The notes: generated by a model not told the origin, from the sequence alone. A stretch of DNA of 22,024 bases from DATAEG01 sp036258135 (GCA_036258135.1 DATAEG010000047.1:1-22024); one strand, 5' to 3'; shown: positions 1 to 6,959, counted from the stretch's first letter. Made by a program: numbers and translations.

Positions 1-28
1 TCCGCCCGCGGCGTTGTGTTTCACCCCA

Positions 29-120
29 CCAGATCGCTGCGCGATCTGGCAGGGGCCCCGAGCGTCGCCGATAGCACACGACTATCGGACTGCACCCCAC
101 GGAAACGCTCCGCGTTTCCG
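29..120. repeat. Cluster of three short hairpins upstream of rnpB
   Basis: Three perfect inverted repeats follow one another. The first has 9-bp arms at 29-37 and 41-49 with a 3-nt loop. The second has 7-bp arms at 68-74 and 82-88 with a 7-nt loop. The third has 9-bp arms at 100-108 and 112-120 with a 3-nt loop. The spacers share C-rich text such as caccccac and caggg-cccc. None is followed by a T run. They could terminate transcription of a gene left of the window or be a dispersed intergenic repeat; the sequence does not decide. Confidence 0.6.
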
Positions 121-232
121 CAGGGACCCCACGCCTCCTCCCCCTTGCGGATCGAAGATCTGGATCACCGCAACCGGCAAACGACTTCGAATACAGGACA
201 CTGGTGTCGAGGTCGCCGACGGCGCGTCGGAT

Positions 233-238
233 TACCAT
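233..238 (+). promoter_or_regulatory. Possible -10 element of rnpB
   Basis: The hexamer taccat fits the actinobacterial TANNNT pattern and lies 12 nt before the inferred 5' end of the RNase P RNA. No convincing -35 hexamer was found at 16-19 nt upstream. This is a weak call made from position and pattern only. Confidence 0.25.
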
Positions 239-250
239 GTGTGGTGCGGA

Positions 251-656
251 CGAGTCGGCCGGGCGACCGCGTCGGGATCTCGCGATCTCGCCGAGGAAAG
301 TCCGGGCTCCGCAGGGCAGGGTGGTTGCTAACGGCAACCCGGGGTGACCCGCGGGAAAGTGCCACAGAAAACAGACCGCCGCCGGCCTGGGATACCCAGG
401 TGGGCGGTAAGGGTGAAACGGCGGTGTAAGAGACCACCAGCGTCCCGGGTGACCGGGGCGGCTCGGTAAACCCCACCCGGAGCAAGGTCAAGAAGGTGGG
501 CCGGCCACGGTCGGACCACCGCGCAGGTGTTTGAGGGCGGCCCGTCCAAGCCTGCGGGTAGACCGCTCGAGCGCGTCGGCGACGGCGCGCCTAGATGGAT
601 GGTCGCCCATCGCCTCTTCGGAGGCGTGGACAGGACCCGGCTTACAGGCCGACTCG
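251..656 (+). ncRNA. rnpB: RNase P RNA (M1 RNA, bacterial type A)
   Basis: Catalytic RNA subunit of ribonuclease P, which matures the 5' ends of pre-tRNAs. The ends were set by the P1 helix: cgagtcggcc at 251-260 is the exact reverse complement of ggccgactcg at 647-656. In between are the conserved blocks of the family in order: gaggaaagtccgggctcc near 292, the gggtgaaacggcggtgtaagagaccaccag region near 410-440 (conserved core), ggtaaaccccacccggagcaaggtc near 466, gcctagatggatg near 590, and the P4-side ggcttaca near 639. The length of about 406 nt is normal for actinomycetes. Short open frames that cross this gene are not genes. Its last 20 nt recur at 6940-6959, consistent with use of this gene as an integration target; the RNA gene itself remains complete. 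Confidence 0.97.
637..656 (+). repeat. Left copy of rnpB 3'-end repeat (candidate attL)
   Basis: The 20-nt string ccggcttacaggccgactcg forms the exact 3' end of rnpB and is repeated without mismatch at 6940-6959. Its right boundary coincides with the end of the P1 helix, as expected when an element integrates into an RNA gene and restores its 3' end. Sequence beyond 656 differs from that beyond 6959. Confidence 0.75.
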
Positions 657-778
657 CCCGCTTACCCGCGAAATTCGGGGCCAGTGCCCTGTGGAACGTC
701 GTGGGGCACGTCCGGGGCACCCTGGAACGTAGCCTGGCGCGCGACGCAACGTTGCGCGCCATGAGCGTTTGTGCGCAG

Positions 779-1054
779 TCATGTCGCGGGTGACTCCGCG
801 GATGCGGTCCACTCCTTGTGCGGTGCGTCGCCGGCCAGGACCTGGATCAGCACGGCGTTGACGGTTCCTGGGCTCTCCCAGGGCAACAGGTGACTGCCCG
901 GTAGGACGCCGAGCCTGGCGTTCGGGATGGCCCGTGTAGCTGCGGCGCTGTGCTCGCCAGTGATCGCTAGCGAACGGACAGTGTCCGACAAGCAGAGCAA
1001 CGCAAAGCGATGCACTGCCGGCTGAGCAGGCCGATAGCCAACGCCGCGTGACAA
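779..1054 (-). pseudogene. Alpha/beta-hydrolase C-terminal fragment
   Basis: The translated fragment reads like the last third of an alpha/beta-hydrolase: a strand and turn LAITGEHS, then AIPNARLGVLPGSHLLPWE containing the candidate catalytic His (SHLL), then a final helix VNAVLIQVLAG. The nucleophile elbow and the N-terminal half are missing. Upstream on this strand the sequence runs into a second hydrolase remnant that faces the other way, so the gene has been cut. The few residues at each end of the open frame are probably not ancestral. Which hydrolase subfamily it came from cannot be told. Confidence 0.55.
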
Positions 1055-1077
1055 TTCCCAATACGGGGACTGGTTGA

Positions 1078-1519
1078 TTGGGGGTCGCCGCCAGGCGCCC
1101 CGACCTCGTGGCTGGCGTCATTGCGATCGTCAACGATGTTGCCGGAGGCAGGCTGACACCAGCTGAGGCCATGGCCCCGCCATATAGCGATGAACCCTGG
1201 GACCGGCGAAGCGGAGGCACGGCAGGCCTTGGCCGACGTAGCCCCAGTTGACCCGTGGGCGACCGCGGCCATCATTGAAGGCCGACTCTACGAGGGTTTC
1301 GACATCGAGGACACGTTGGATCGAGTGTCTTGTCCCGCCCTCGTGCTCGCCGGCAACGTCAAACTCGGCAGCCGAGTCCGCGAGGAGGATCTGGAGTTCC
1401 TCCGTGCTCACACTGCTCTGGTGCGTATGACCCGGATAGCCAGCGGCGGACACGGCATCGTGTGGGACGAGCCGGCGATCGTTAACAGCGAAGTCGCGGA
1501 CTTCGTGGGCGCCCTGTAG
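1078..1519 (+). pseudogene. Alpha/beta-hydrolase remnant with internal frameshift
   Basis: Reading from 1078 gives LGVAARRPDLVAGVIAIVND, the text that follows a GxSxGG nucleophile elbow in alpha/beta-hydrolases; a stop codon at 1075-1077 stands where the elbow should be. This frame continues to about 1190. The homologous reading then resumes in a different frame and runs to the stop at 1517-1519, giving DRVSCPALVLAGN, the segment with the usual acidic residue, and SGGHGIVWDEP with the catalytic His. The N-terminal half is absent. A downstream piece with a start at 1190 is open for 109 codons but is only the C-terminal lid and core, so it is not expected to be active. It differs from the opposite-strand fragment at 779-1054 and is probably a second family member. 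Confidence 0.6.
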
Positions 1520-1645
1520 GTCGCCCAGACGCGCCCGGTGCGCGCGATCGCCGAATCGGCGCGCCGTCGCGGGCAGCCCAGCGAGCGCCGCGCCAACGTA
1601 GTGTCAGCACGGTGCCCTAACGGGGAGCGGAAAGGGGTTGTCCGC

Positions 1646-1965
1646 ATGAAACAACCCTCGAAGTGTCGAAAGCTGCGCTGGGCCGCCTCGTGGTGCGCCA
1701 GACCACCGCCTGCGCCTCTTGCCTGGGCGGGCTCGCCATGCCAGCCACGGCCTGCGGCGGGCGGGCGAGTTCCACGCAGATTGCGTTGAACGGCACGGCG
1801 GCTGCTGCTCAACCGGCCCCGGAAAAAAAAGATCTGCTGCACTGGACGGCCGAAGGCACGCTGCGTGGCCGCACCGCCGCATCCCCGGGGCCGGAGACGG
1901 TGCAGCGTCACCAGTTTGCGGCAGGTGCCCGGGAGTCGTGTCCCGCTCGGGCTGCCGAGGAGTGA
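1646..1965 (+). pseudogene. Possible short lipoprotein gene, probably frameshifted
   Basis: A good ribosome-binding site (aaagggg) precedes an ATG at 1646, but that frame ends after about 47 codons. The neighbouring frame (GTG at 1663, stop at 1963-1965) has the more natural text: a weak hydrophobic stretch ending in LAMPATACGG, which resembles a lipobox, followed by a Gln/Ala/Pro-rich segment and DLLHWTAEGTLRGRTAA. A single frameshift near the start would join the good start to this frame. The stop lies 4 nt before the start of the PQQ-propeller gene, and the ribosome-binding site for that gene is inside this one, so the two would form an operon. No family was recognised. It could also be a real GTG-started gene or no gene. 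Confidence 0.35.
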
Positions 1966-1969
1966 CGGT

Positions 1970-3649
1970 ATGAGGCGTGAACCCGATGTTTGGGGCGGGG
2001 TCGCCGGCGTGATCATGCTGGCCGCGGCGAGCCTGGCGCTCGCGGGGTGCGGGGGGGCCCACCACTCAAGGGTGGCGGGTTGCGCCGGTACGCCGGCGGC
2101 GGTGGCGGCCAGCGCGCCGGTCGTACCGTCTGGTCCGGCGGCTGCTACGGCGTGGACGCAGCCGGACGGGGACCTGCAAAGCACTCGGGATGTGGCGAGT
2201 GCGATCACCGCCGCGAACGTCTCGCAGTTGGGCGTGGCGTGGTGCGTGCCGATCGAGTCGACCGGATCTGCCCGCGCCGCCGGCGCGACCGATGGTTATG
2301 CGACCACGCCTGTTGTGGTCGATGGCGTCGTCTACACGCAGGATCTCCAGTCGAACGTGATGGCGATCCGCCTGGCCACCGGCATGGTGTTGTGGAGGCA
2401 CGACTACGGCTCGCCCAATGCCGGCCCGGACGGCGTGACCGTGGCTGACGGCGTCGTGTTCGCCGCGACGAACAGCGCCGCGGTCGCCCTCTCCGCGGCC
2501 ACCGGTCGCCAGCTGTGGAGCCGGACGCTGGTCCGCAACAGCCACGAGGGCATCGACATGGCGCCCGGCTACCACGACGGCACCGTGTATGTGTCCACGG
2601 TGCCGACCAATGTCGCCGACCGCGGCACCTATCCCGGCGGCGGCAAGGCGGTCTTGTGGGCGTTGAACGCCGCGACCGGCGCGCCGGAATGGTCCTGGGA
2701 CGAGGTGGGCAACTTGTGGGGGAACCCGGGCATCAACTCAGGCGGCGGCCTGTGGTACCCGCCGTCGTTCGACACCCAGGGCAACCTCTACCTCGGCGTG
2801 GCGAACCCCGGCCCGATCGGCGAGCAGGGCTGGCCCGCCGGCTACCCGTGGGGAACCAGCCGGCCCGGTCCGGACCTGTACACCGACTCGGTGGTCAAGC
2901 TCAGTCCGACCGGCAGGCTGCTGTGGTACTACCAGCTCACCCCGCATGACCTCTACGACTGGGACCTGCAGGACCCGCCGGTGCTCACCACGGTGCACGG
3001 CCGTCCGGTGGTCATCGACGCCGGCAAGGCCGGCATCGCGATTGAGCTGGACGCGGAGACCGGCGCGCTGCTTTGGAAGCGTCAGGTCGGCGTGCACAGC
3101 GGGCACGACAACGACGGGCTGCTCACGGAGCGGGCCAGGCCCACCACGCCCATTCCGCTGCCCGCCGAGTTCGACCTCGAGCCCGGCGTGTTCGGCGGCG
3201 TCGAGTCCCAGCTGGCTAGCAACGGGTCGACCGTCTTCGCCGCCGTGAACAACCTGGCGGTACCGATGTCGGTGAAAGGCGTGAGCGAAAGCTCCCAGGC
3301 GCTCATCGCCGCCATCGGCAAGGCCACCGGCGAGATGGTCGCGCTCGACCAGAGCACCGGCAAGATCAAATGGGACGACCAGCTTCCCTCCAGCCCATAC
3401 GGTGCAGCCACGGTCACCAACAACGTTATGTTCACCACCACCTACAACGGCTACCTGTACGCGTTCAACACCGACACCGGCGCGATCTTGCTCAAGCGGC
3501 CGATGTCGGCCGGGAGCAACGCCCCGGTAGCCATCGACGGCGACTACCTCATCGCCGGAGCCGCCGCGGCCCGGTCGAAGAACGAAAAGCCGCTGATCAT
3601 CGCCTACAAACTCGCGGCCACCGGCAAACTCCCCGACACCGTGCCCTGA
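1970..3649 (+). CDS. PQQ-type beta-propeller lipoprotein (quinoprotein dehydrogenase-like)
   Basis: A 559-residue exported lipoprotein. The start at 1970 is chosen because gaggag lies 7 nt upstream and because it directly gives a signal peptide with lipobox LALAGC (Cys27). The rest is repeated propeller blades with the family signature A-x-x-x-x-TG-x-x-x-W: TGMVLWRHDY, TGRQLWSRTL, TGAPEWSW, TGRLLWYY, TGALLWKRQV, TGKIKWD. At residues 327-332 is DLYDWD in the context TPHDLYDWDLQDPP; this matches the region that carries the active-site Asp in PQQ alcohol dehydrogenases. No CxxCH haem motif and no adjacent Cys pair are present, so it is not a quinohaemoprotein, and the cofactor is unproven. Known relatives oxidise alcohols or sugars outside the membrane. 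It is intact inside a decayed element, which suggests it is still useful. Substrate unknown. Confidence 0.85.
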   Translation: MRREPDVWGGVAGVIMLAAASLALAGCGGAHHSRVAGCAGTPAAVAASAPVVPSGPAAATAWTQPDGDLQSTRDVASAITAANVSQLGVAWCVPIESTGSARAAGATDGYATTPVVVDGVVYTQDLQSNVMAIRLATGMVLWRHDYGSPNAGPDGVTVADGVVFAATNSAAVALSAATGRQLWSRTLVRNSHEGIDMAPGYHDGTVYVSTVPTNVADRGTYPGGGKAVLWALNAATGAPEWSWDEVGNLWGNPGINSGGGLWYPPSFDTQGNLYLGVANPGPIGEQGWPAGYPWGTSRPGPDLYTDSVVKLSPTGRLLWYYQLTPHDLYDWDLQDPPVLTTVHGRPVVIDAGKAGIAIELDAETGALLWKRQVGVHSGHDNDGLLTERARPTTPIPLPAEFDLEPGVFGGVESQLASNGSTVFAAVNNLAVPMSVKGVSESSQALIAAIGKATGEMVALDQSTGKIKWDDQLPSSPYGAATVTNNVMFTTTYNGYLYAFNTDTGAILLKRPMSAGSNAPVAIDGDYLIAGAAAARSKNEKPLIIAYKLAATGKLPDTVP

Positions 3650-3920
3650 CCCACGAACCCAGCCAGCGGCAGTGCAAGACGCGGTGAACGTGCGCTAACT
3701 GCCACACCTCTGCGCAGTGCCAGAACATCCGATCCACGCACGTCACGCGCATCTCCCGCGCCCAGGCGTCGCCGCGCCTATCGACGGCTCTGGCGCGTGG
3801 ACAACGGTATGAGCGGATGGTGCCAGGACGCCCTGCGAGGGCATGTCAGCGATCGTCGCCACCGTGATGACAACGGAGGTGGCTGACACCGACGAAGATC
3901 GGTCGTAGATCGAGCAGGCG

Positions 3921-4142
3921 TCAGACGACTGCGGCGTCCTTGGCCTCCCAACGCAGCAGGTCGCCTGGCTGGCACTGGAGGACTTCGCAGAGCGCGGCTA
4001 GGGTCGAGAAACGCACGGCCTTGGCGCGGCCGTTCTTGAGCACCGCCAGATTGGCGGCCGTAATTCCTGCACGGTCCGCGAGCTCAGCCACGGACATCTT
4101 CCGCCTGGCCAGCATCACGTCGATCTCGACAGCGATCGGCAT
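3921..4142 (-). CDS. Small XRE/Cro-CI family transcriptional regulator
   Basis: A 73-residue DNA-binding protein made almost entirely of one helix-turn-helix domain: MSVAELADRAGITAANLAVL (residues 16-35) forms the first helices, and NGRAKAVRFSTLAALCEVL the remainder, ending in CQPGDLLRW, typical of the YozG-like HTH group. Its ATG overlaps the stop codon of the membrane-protein gene upstream by one base (TGATG), so the two are translationally coupled; a good site (aggtga) lies within the upstream gene. In this two-gene arrangement the regulator is usually thought to respond to, or be sequestered by, its DUF2975 partner; that is inference here. The palindrome at 4660-4676 is its best candidate operator. 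The 270 bp between this gene and the convergent propeller gene hold no recognisable gene. Confidence 0.9.
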   Translation of the reverse strand: MPIAVEIDVMLARRKMSVAELADRAGITAANLAVLKNGRAKAVRFSTLAALCEVLQCQPGDLLRWEAKDAAVV

Positions 4143-4642
4143 CAGATCACCTGGTCTAACTCGGCTTGCATTTGGGCCGCTTCGACGTCGCGCGCGACGG
4201 CCTGGGCGAGCAGCATCCGCAGCACGAGCACAATGAGCGCGACCCCGAGGATGGCTACGCCAACCCCGCCCATGATGAGCGTGACGCCCGGGTCGTCTCG
4301 CTGGCCTGGCGCATTGACGACCGTAACCGCGAACCACACGAGAGCAGCCGACACGATCGCGCCGATCACGACGTCCACGTATCGGAAGGCGGCGTGGGAG
4401 AACACGGTTCCACGTCGCACCATCGTCACCAGCCGCCACACGCAGACCAGGGCGACCTGGACCGACACCAGGCCCAGGATCGTGATGACGCGTAGCGGGG
4501 TCAACGGGAGCGACCCGTCCTCCGGGTCGGTGGCCAACGCCCACACCATTCCTGCCTGTATAAACACGGTGCCGGCGAGTATCACCACGAGCACGGCGCG
4601 CAGGGCGTGCACGGTCAGCTTTCCCACGGCTCGTCCTTCCAT
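4142..4642 (-). CDS. DUF2975-type four-helix membrane protein
   Basis: A 166-residue integral membrane protein. Four hydrophobic segments are visible: roughly residues 9-32, 48-70, 84-105 and 120-142. A charged, possibly amphipathic tail ending in ARDVEAAQMQAELDQVI probably lies in the cytoplasm. The arrangement and the coupled downstream XRE gene match the DUF2975/YozG pairs of Firmicutes and actinomycetes. The start at 4642 was chosen because ggga precedes it and it opens just before the first membrane segment; a longer open frame to 4795 lacks a site and would place a basic, unlikely extension in front. Its biochemical role is unknown. By analogy with membrane protein/repressor pairs it may tether the regulator in response to a signal; the sequence alone does not show this. 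Confidence 0.8.
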   Translation of the reverse strand: MEGRAVGKLTVHALRAVLVVILAGTVFIQAGMVWALATDPEDGSLPLTPLRVITILGLVSVQVALVCVWRLVTMVRRGTVFSHAAFRYVDVVIGAIVSAALVWFAVTVVNAPGQRDDPGVTLIMGGVGVAILGVALIVLVLRMLLAQAVARDVEAAQMQAELDQVI

Positions 4643-4656
4643 TGATTCCCGATCAA

Positions 4657-4686
4657 GATCTATCGAATGTCGATAGCTCTTAGCAA
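4657..4686 (-). promoter_or_regulatory. Promoter and palindromic operator of the DUF2975/XRE pair
   Basis: A perfect inverted repeat, ctatcga-atg-tcgatag (4660-4676, 7-bp arms and 3-nt spacer), lies 18-34 bp before the DUF2975 start. Reading the minus strand, ttgcta (4686-4681) could be a -35 and tagatc (4662-4657) a -10 with an 18-bp spacer, so the palindrome would lie between and over the core elements. That is a classic repressor site and suggests autoregulation by the XRE protein. The palindrome is directly seen; the promoter hexamers and the regulator assignment are inference. Confidence 0.5.
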
Positions 4687-5030
4687 GAGCTGCCACGGAG
4701 GGTGAGGGTCCGCGATGCGCGATCAGGGCCGCGGAGTTAGCGATCACAGTGAGACGTCCAGCATGGGACCGGTCACGACGGCGCGCATCGGCCACGGCAG
4801 GTAAGTAGCGAGTTGCTGATGCATGAGCGACGTTCGCGTACCGAGTAATTCATCTGTGCGATCCGGTAGGCCAGCTCAGCGCGAATATCGATGGCTGCGA
4901 GCAGGGGGTGTGCCAGTCGGTCCAGGTACGTCGGAGTTCTGGCCCGCGAGGTTCCCAGGTTTGCCGCCGGTTTGGCGATTGACGTTCCGAGGAGCCGTCG
5001 CGGGCGATAAGGGAAGGGCCCGATGGTAGA
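4687..5030. other. Stretch without a supported gene
   Basis: Between the promoter of the DUF2975 gene and the 3' end of the polymerase gene. One open frame at 4823-5029 on the plus strand has 68 codons, but no convincing ribosome-binding site and a Pro/Arg/Gly-rich translation that resembles no family I know. No RNA gene or clear repeat was seen. Confidence 0.5.
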
Positions 5031-5981
5031 TCAGCGCCCTTCGCCGCGGTGATGGCGCCGTAGCTCTTCGTGCAGTGCTTGAGCGCGGGCGGCCGGGATA
5101 GTGCGGCCTTGCTCGACGAGCTGGGATGGCAGTGGTTGGGGTGCCGGCATCAGCGTCGTCCAGGGATCCGCGTTGCCGAGCAGGGCGGGCGCGGTGCGCA
5201 GCGTGAAGTCGGTTGGTGTTACGGCGGCAAGATCGGACCACGCGACGGGAAACGACACGGGCGTGCCCGGCCGCAGCCGTGGGCTATAGGCGGCGGCGAC
5301 GCTGGCGCCGCCGGCCCGGGTCGAGTCGAGAAAGACTTTGCCGTCGCGGTCGGCCTTGATGAACGCGGTCGTGGCGACGTCGGGGTCGAGTGCCTCGGCC
5401 CGGACTGCCAGCGCCCGCGTGGCCAGTGCGACTTCCTCGGTGCTTGCCCCCGTCACCGGAACGAAGATGTGCACGCCTTTGGACCCACTGGTCTTTGCGG
5501 CGCCGGCCATATGAATCTCGGCCAGTGCGTGGCGAACCAGCTCGGCCGCCGCGACGACGCGGCGGAAGTCGTTGCCTTCAGGTGGGTCGAGGTCGAGCAC
5601 GAGATGGGTGGGGGCATCGGGATCGGTAATCCGGAACAGAGTGGGATGAAATTCGATGGCGCGTTGATTGGCAAGCCACAATAAGGTGCGCCGGTCGTTG
5701 CACAGCGCGTACGCGATCTCCCGCTTCGAAGCCGCCGACCAGATCGAGGTGGTGGTGACCCAATCCGGTGTGTACTTCGGCACGTTCTTCTGCATGAATG
5801 GCATTTGGCCGCGGAGGGCCCGAATCACCGACAACGGCCGATCGCTGAGCGCCTTGATTACCTGTGGATGGAGCGCATCTAGGTAGTCGACGAGGCCCCG
5901 CTTGGTCGTCTCAGCACCGTCGAACAGTGGCTCGTCGAGGTTCGTCAGGGCGACGCCGCCGCGGGTCTCACTCGTTGCCAT
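5031..5981 (-). CDS. Stand-alone LigD-type primase-polymerase (PolD family)
   Basis: A 316-residue archaeo-eukaryotic primase-superfamily polymerase of the LigD Pol type. Members add ribonucleotides or fill gaps during non-homologous end joining, acting with Ku and a ligase. Seen: opening LTNLDEPLF and TKRGLVDYLD; the metal-binding pair in HLVLDLDPP (Asp130, Asp132); SGSKGVHIFVP (165-175) with its conserved Ser and His; the third metal residue region VFLDS (Asp219), followed by GGASVAAAYSPRLRPGTPVS. There is no ligase or nuclease domain, so this is the separate polymerase seen in mycobacteria as PolD1/PolD2. No Ku or ligase gene is in the window. Start: ATG at 5981, supported by a -10-like hexamer 6 nt upstream rather than by a ribosome-binding site. 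It may be cargo of the element or resident DNA. Confidence 0.92.
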   Translation of the reverse strand: MATSETRGGVALTNLDEPLFDGAETTKRGLVDYLDALHPQVIKALSDRPLSVIRALRGQMPFMQKNVPKYTPDWVTTTSIWSAASKREIAYALCNDRRTLLWLANQRAIEFHPTLFRITDPDAPTHLVLDLDPPEGNDFRRVVAAAELVRHALAEIHMAGAAKTSGSKGVHIFVPVTGASTEEVALATRALAVRAEALDPDVATTAFIKADRDGKVFLDSTRAGGASVAAAYSPRLRPGTPVSFPVAWSDLAAVTPTDFTLRTAPALLGNADPWTTLMPAPQPLPSQLVEQGRTIPAARAQALHEELRRHHRGEGR

Positions 5982-5987
5982 AGGACT

Positions 5988-5993
5988 ATCTTG
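5988..5993 (-). promoter_or_regulatory. -10-like hexamer for a leaderless polymerase transcript
   Basis: On the minus strand the hexamer caagat is followed by exactly 6 nt and then the ATG. This spacing would put the transcription start on or next to the start codon. No ribosome-binding site is present. Confidence 0.4.
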
Positions 5994-6300
5994 GCCCCGC
6001 GAGCTACAGCCATGTCAGTCTCCGCGTCCGCCCCGTCCCGCCCGTTGAGAAGCGGCCTGAGCAACTCATCTGCGCGGGCCGCCGCTGTGGCCGATCCGCG
6101 CGCAGACGGCTATGCGTACCCGGGAGAGGTACCGACGCTTCTGAAAAGGGGCCACTGAGCTGGCCGAGGACCACGGTGCGGGTGTTCCTGCTCTCGCCGA
6201 AGTCCTCAAGATCAGCCCCGGACAGGTACGTCACCTGCTCGGGGCCGTTGATCAGCGTCCGATGCTGAGGATCGTGGGCGACGAGGGCTCGACGCAGGTG

Positions 6301-6856
6301 CACCTGCGGCCGTCGACGCTTGAGCAGTACCGCAGCCGTCTCAAGTGCACGCTGAATCGAGGAAAGCGCACGGTTGTCTGATGTGCGCGGCTTCCTCGCC
6401 CGCGTCTCCGCGCGGCTGGCACCGACGACGGCGGGCACGGTATTCGCCGTGCTGCGCATCGTGCTGCAGGCCGCCGTCGACGACGGCCGGCTCGCGGCGA
6501 GCCCGTGTTCGAGCCGAGGGTGACGCCTCGCGTGGTTGACCCGCTGAGCCCGCAGCAGGTCCTCGACCTCGCCAAGCACATCGCCCCCGCTATCGCATTA
6601 CGGTCATGCTTGCCGCAGGCGCAGGCCTCCGCGAAGGGAAGCGCTCGGGCTGCTCGTGCCACGCGTCGACTTCTTGAGGCGCACCGTCGCCGTCGAGCAG
6701 CAGGTGCAGCGAGGACAGTTGGCGCCGTTCAAGACACGAGCCTCGCGTCGGACGGTGCCGGTCGATGACTTCCTTCTCGTCGGGTTGAGTGAACACATGC
6801 GGCGGTGGCCGCCTGGGCCGGCGGGCTTCGTCGTAACGAACAGTGCGAGCCGTTGA
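6301..6856 (+). pseudogene. Tyrosine-recombinase (phage integrase) pseudogene
   Basis: Pieces of one integrase can be read across three frames. Around 6301 STLEQYRSRLK is the start of the core-binding domain. From about 6360 the text LSDVRGFLARVSARLAPTTA and VLRIVLQAAVDDGRLAASPC finishes it. Near 6525 DPLSPQQVLDLAKHIAP starts the catalytic domain. At 6589-6642 the text LAAGAGLREG carries the first catalytic Arg. At 6647-6856 the text LGLLVPRVDFLRRTVAVEQQ and FKTRASRRTVPVDDFLL carries the beta-strand region with the conserved Lys. At least four frameshifts separate them, near 6358, 6510, 6589 and 6642. The frame stops before the HxxR and Tyr motifs, so no active enzyme can be made. The open frame before 6301 (from 6145) may be its N-terminal arm domain. 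It lies directly beside the right repeat of rnpB, the usual place for an integrase. Confidence 0.8.
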
Positions 6857-6939
6857 AGTGGCTGCACGCCCCGGAAACGCTGGCCTGTAGCTCGCAGCCC
6901 AACTACTGCGGGATCCCAGCGGCGCGGCGCCAATAGAAA

Positions 6940-6959
6940 CCGGCTTACAGGCCGACTCG
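6940..6959 (+). repeat. Right copy of rnpB 3'-end repeat (candidate attR)
   Basis: An exact 20-nt copy of rnpB positions 637-656. No other part of rnpB is present here: the preceding bases (gaaa) differ from rnpB beyond chance similarity. The sequence to the right presumably is the original downstream flank of rnpB. With the left copy it delimits the element. Confidence 0.75.

Larger units (their letters stand above)
657..6939. mobile_element. Decayed integrative element inserted at the 3' end of rnpB
   Basis: About 6.3 kb bounded by two exact 20-nt copies of the rnpB 3' end. Three independent observations support the call. The repeat ends precisely at the end of an RNA gene. A tyrosine-integrase pseudogene sits next to the right repeat. 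The interior carries several broken genes, while the flanking genes are intact. No replication, transfer or phage structural gene is visible, so the element type (ICE, prophage remnant or genomic island) is unknown. The three clearly intact cargo loci are the PQQ-propeller lipoprotein, the DUF2975/XRE pair and the LigD-type polymerase. LigD-type polymerases are also common chromosomal genes in actinomycetes, so not all of this interval need be foreign. Confidence 0.65.

Noticed and set aside
657..780. A rho-independent terminator directly after rnpB
   Set aside because: Some short inverted repeats are present, but none forms a clear stem followed by a T tract.
16..793. Several open frames of 77-144 codons on both strands around 1-793
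   Set aside because: They run through rnpB and its flanks, and their translations are Arg/Pro/Gly-rich with no family text. The RNA gene explains the conserved sequence.
1408..2208. A 266-codon frame on the minus strand
   Set aside because: It lies opposite the hydrolase remnant and the start of the propeller gene. Its text is Ala/Pro/Arg-rich and without domains: a high-GC shadow.
4823..5029. A 68-codon plus-strand frame between the DUF2975 and polymerase genes
   Set aside because: No convincing ribosome-binding site or leaderless box and no recognisable family. Left as unsupported.
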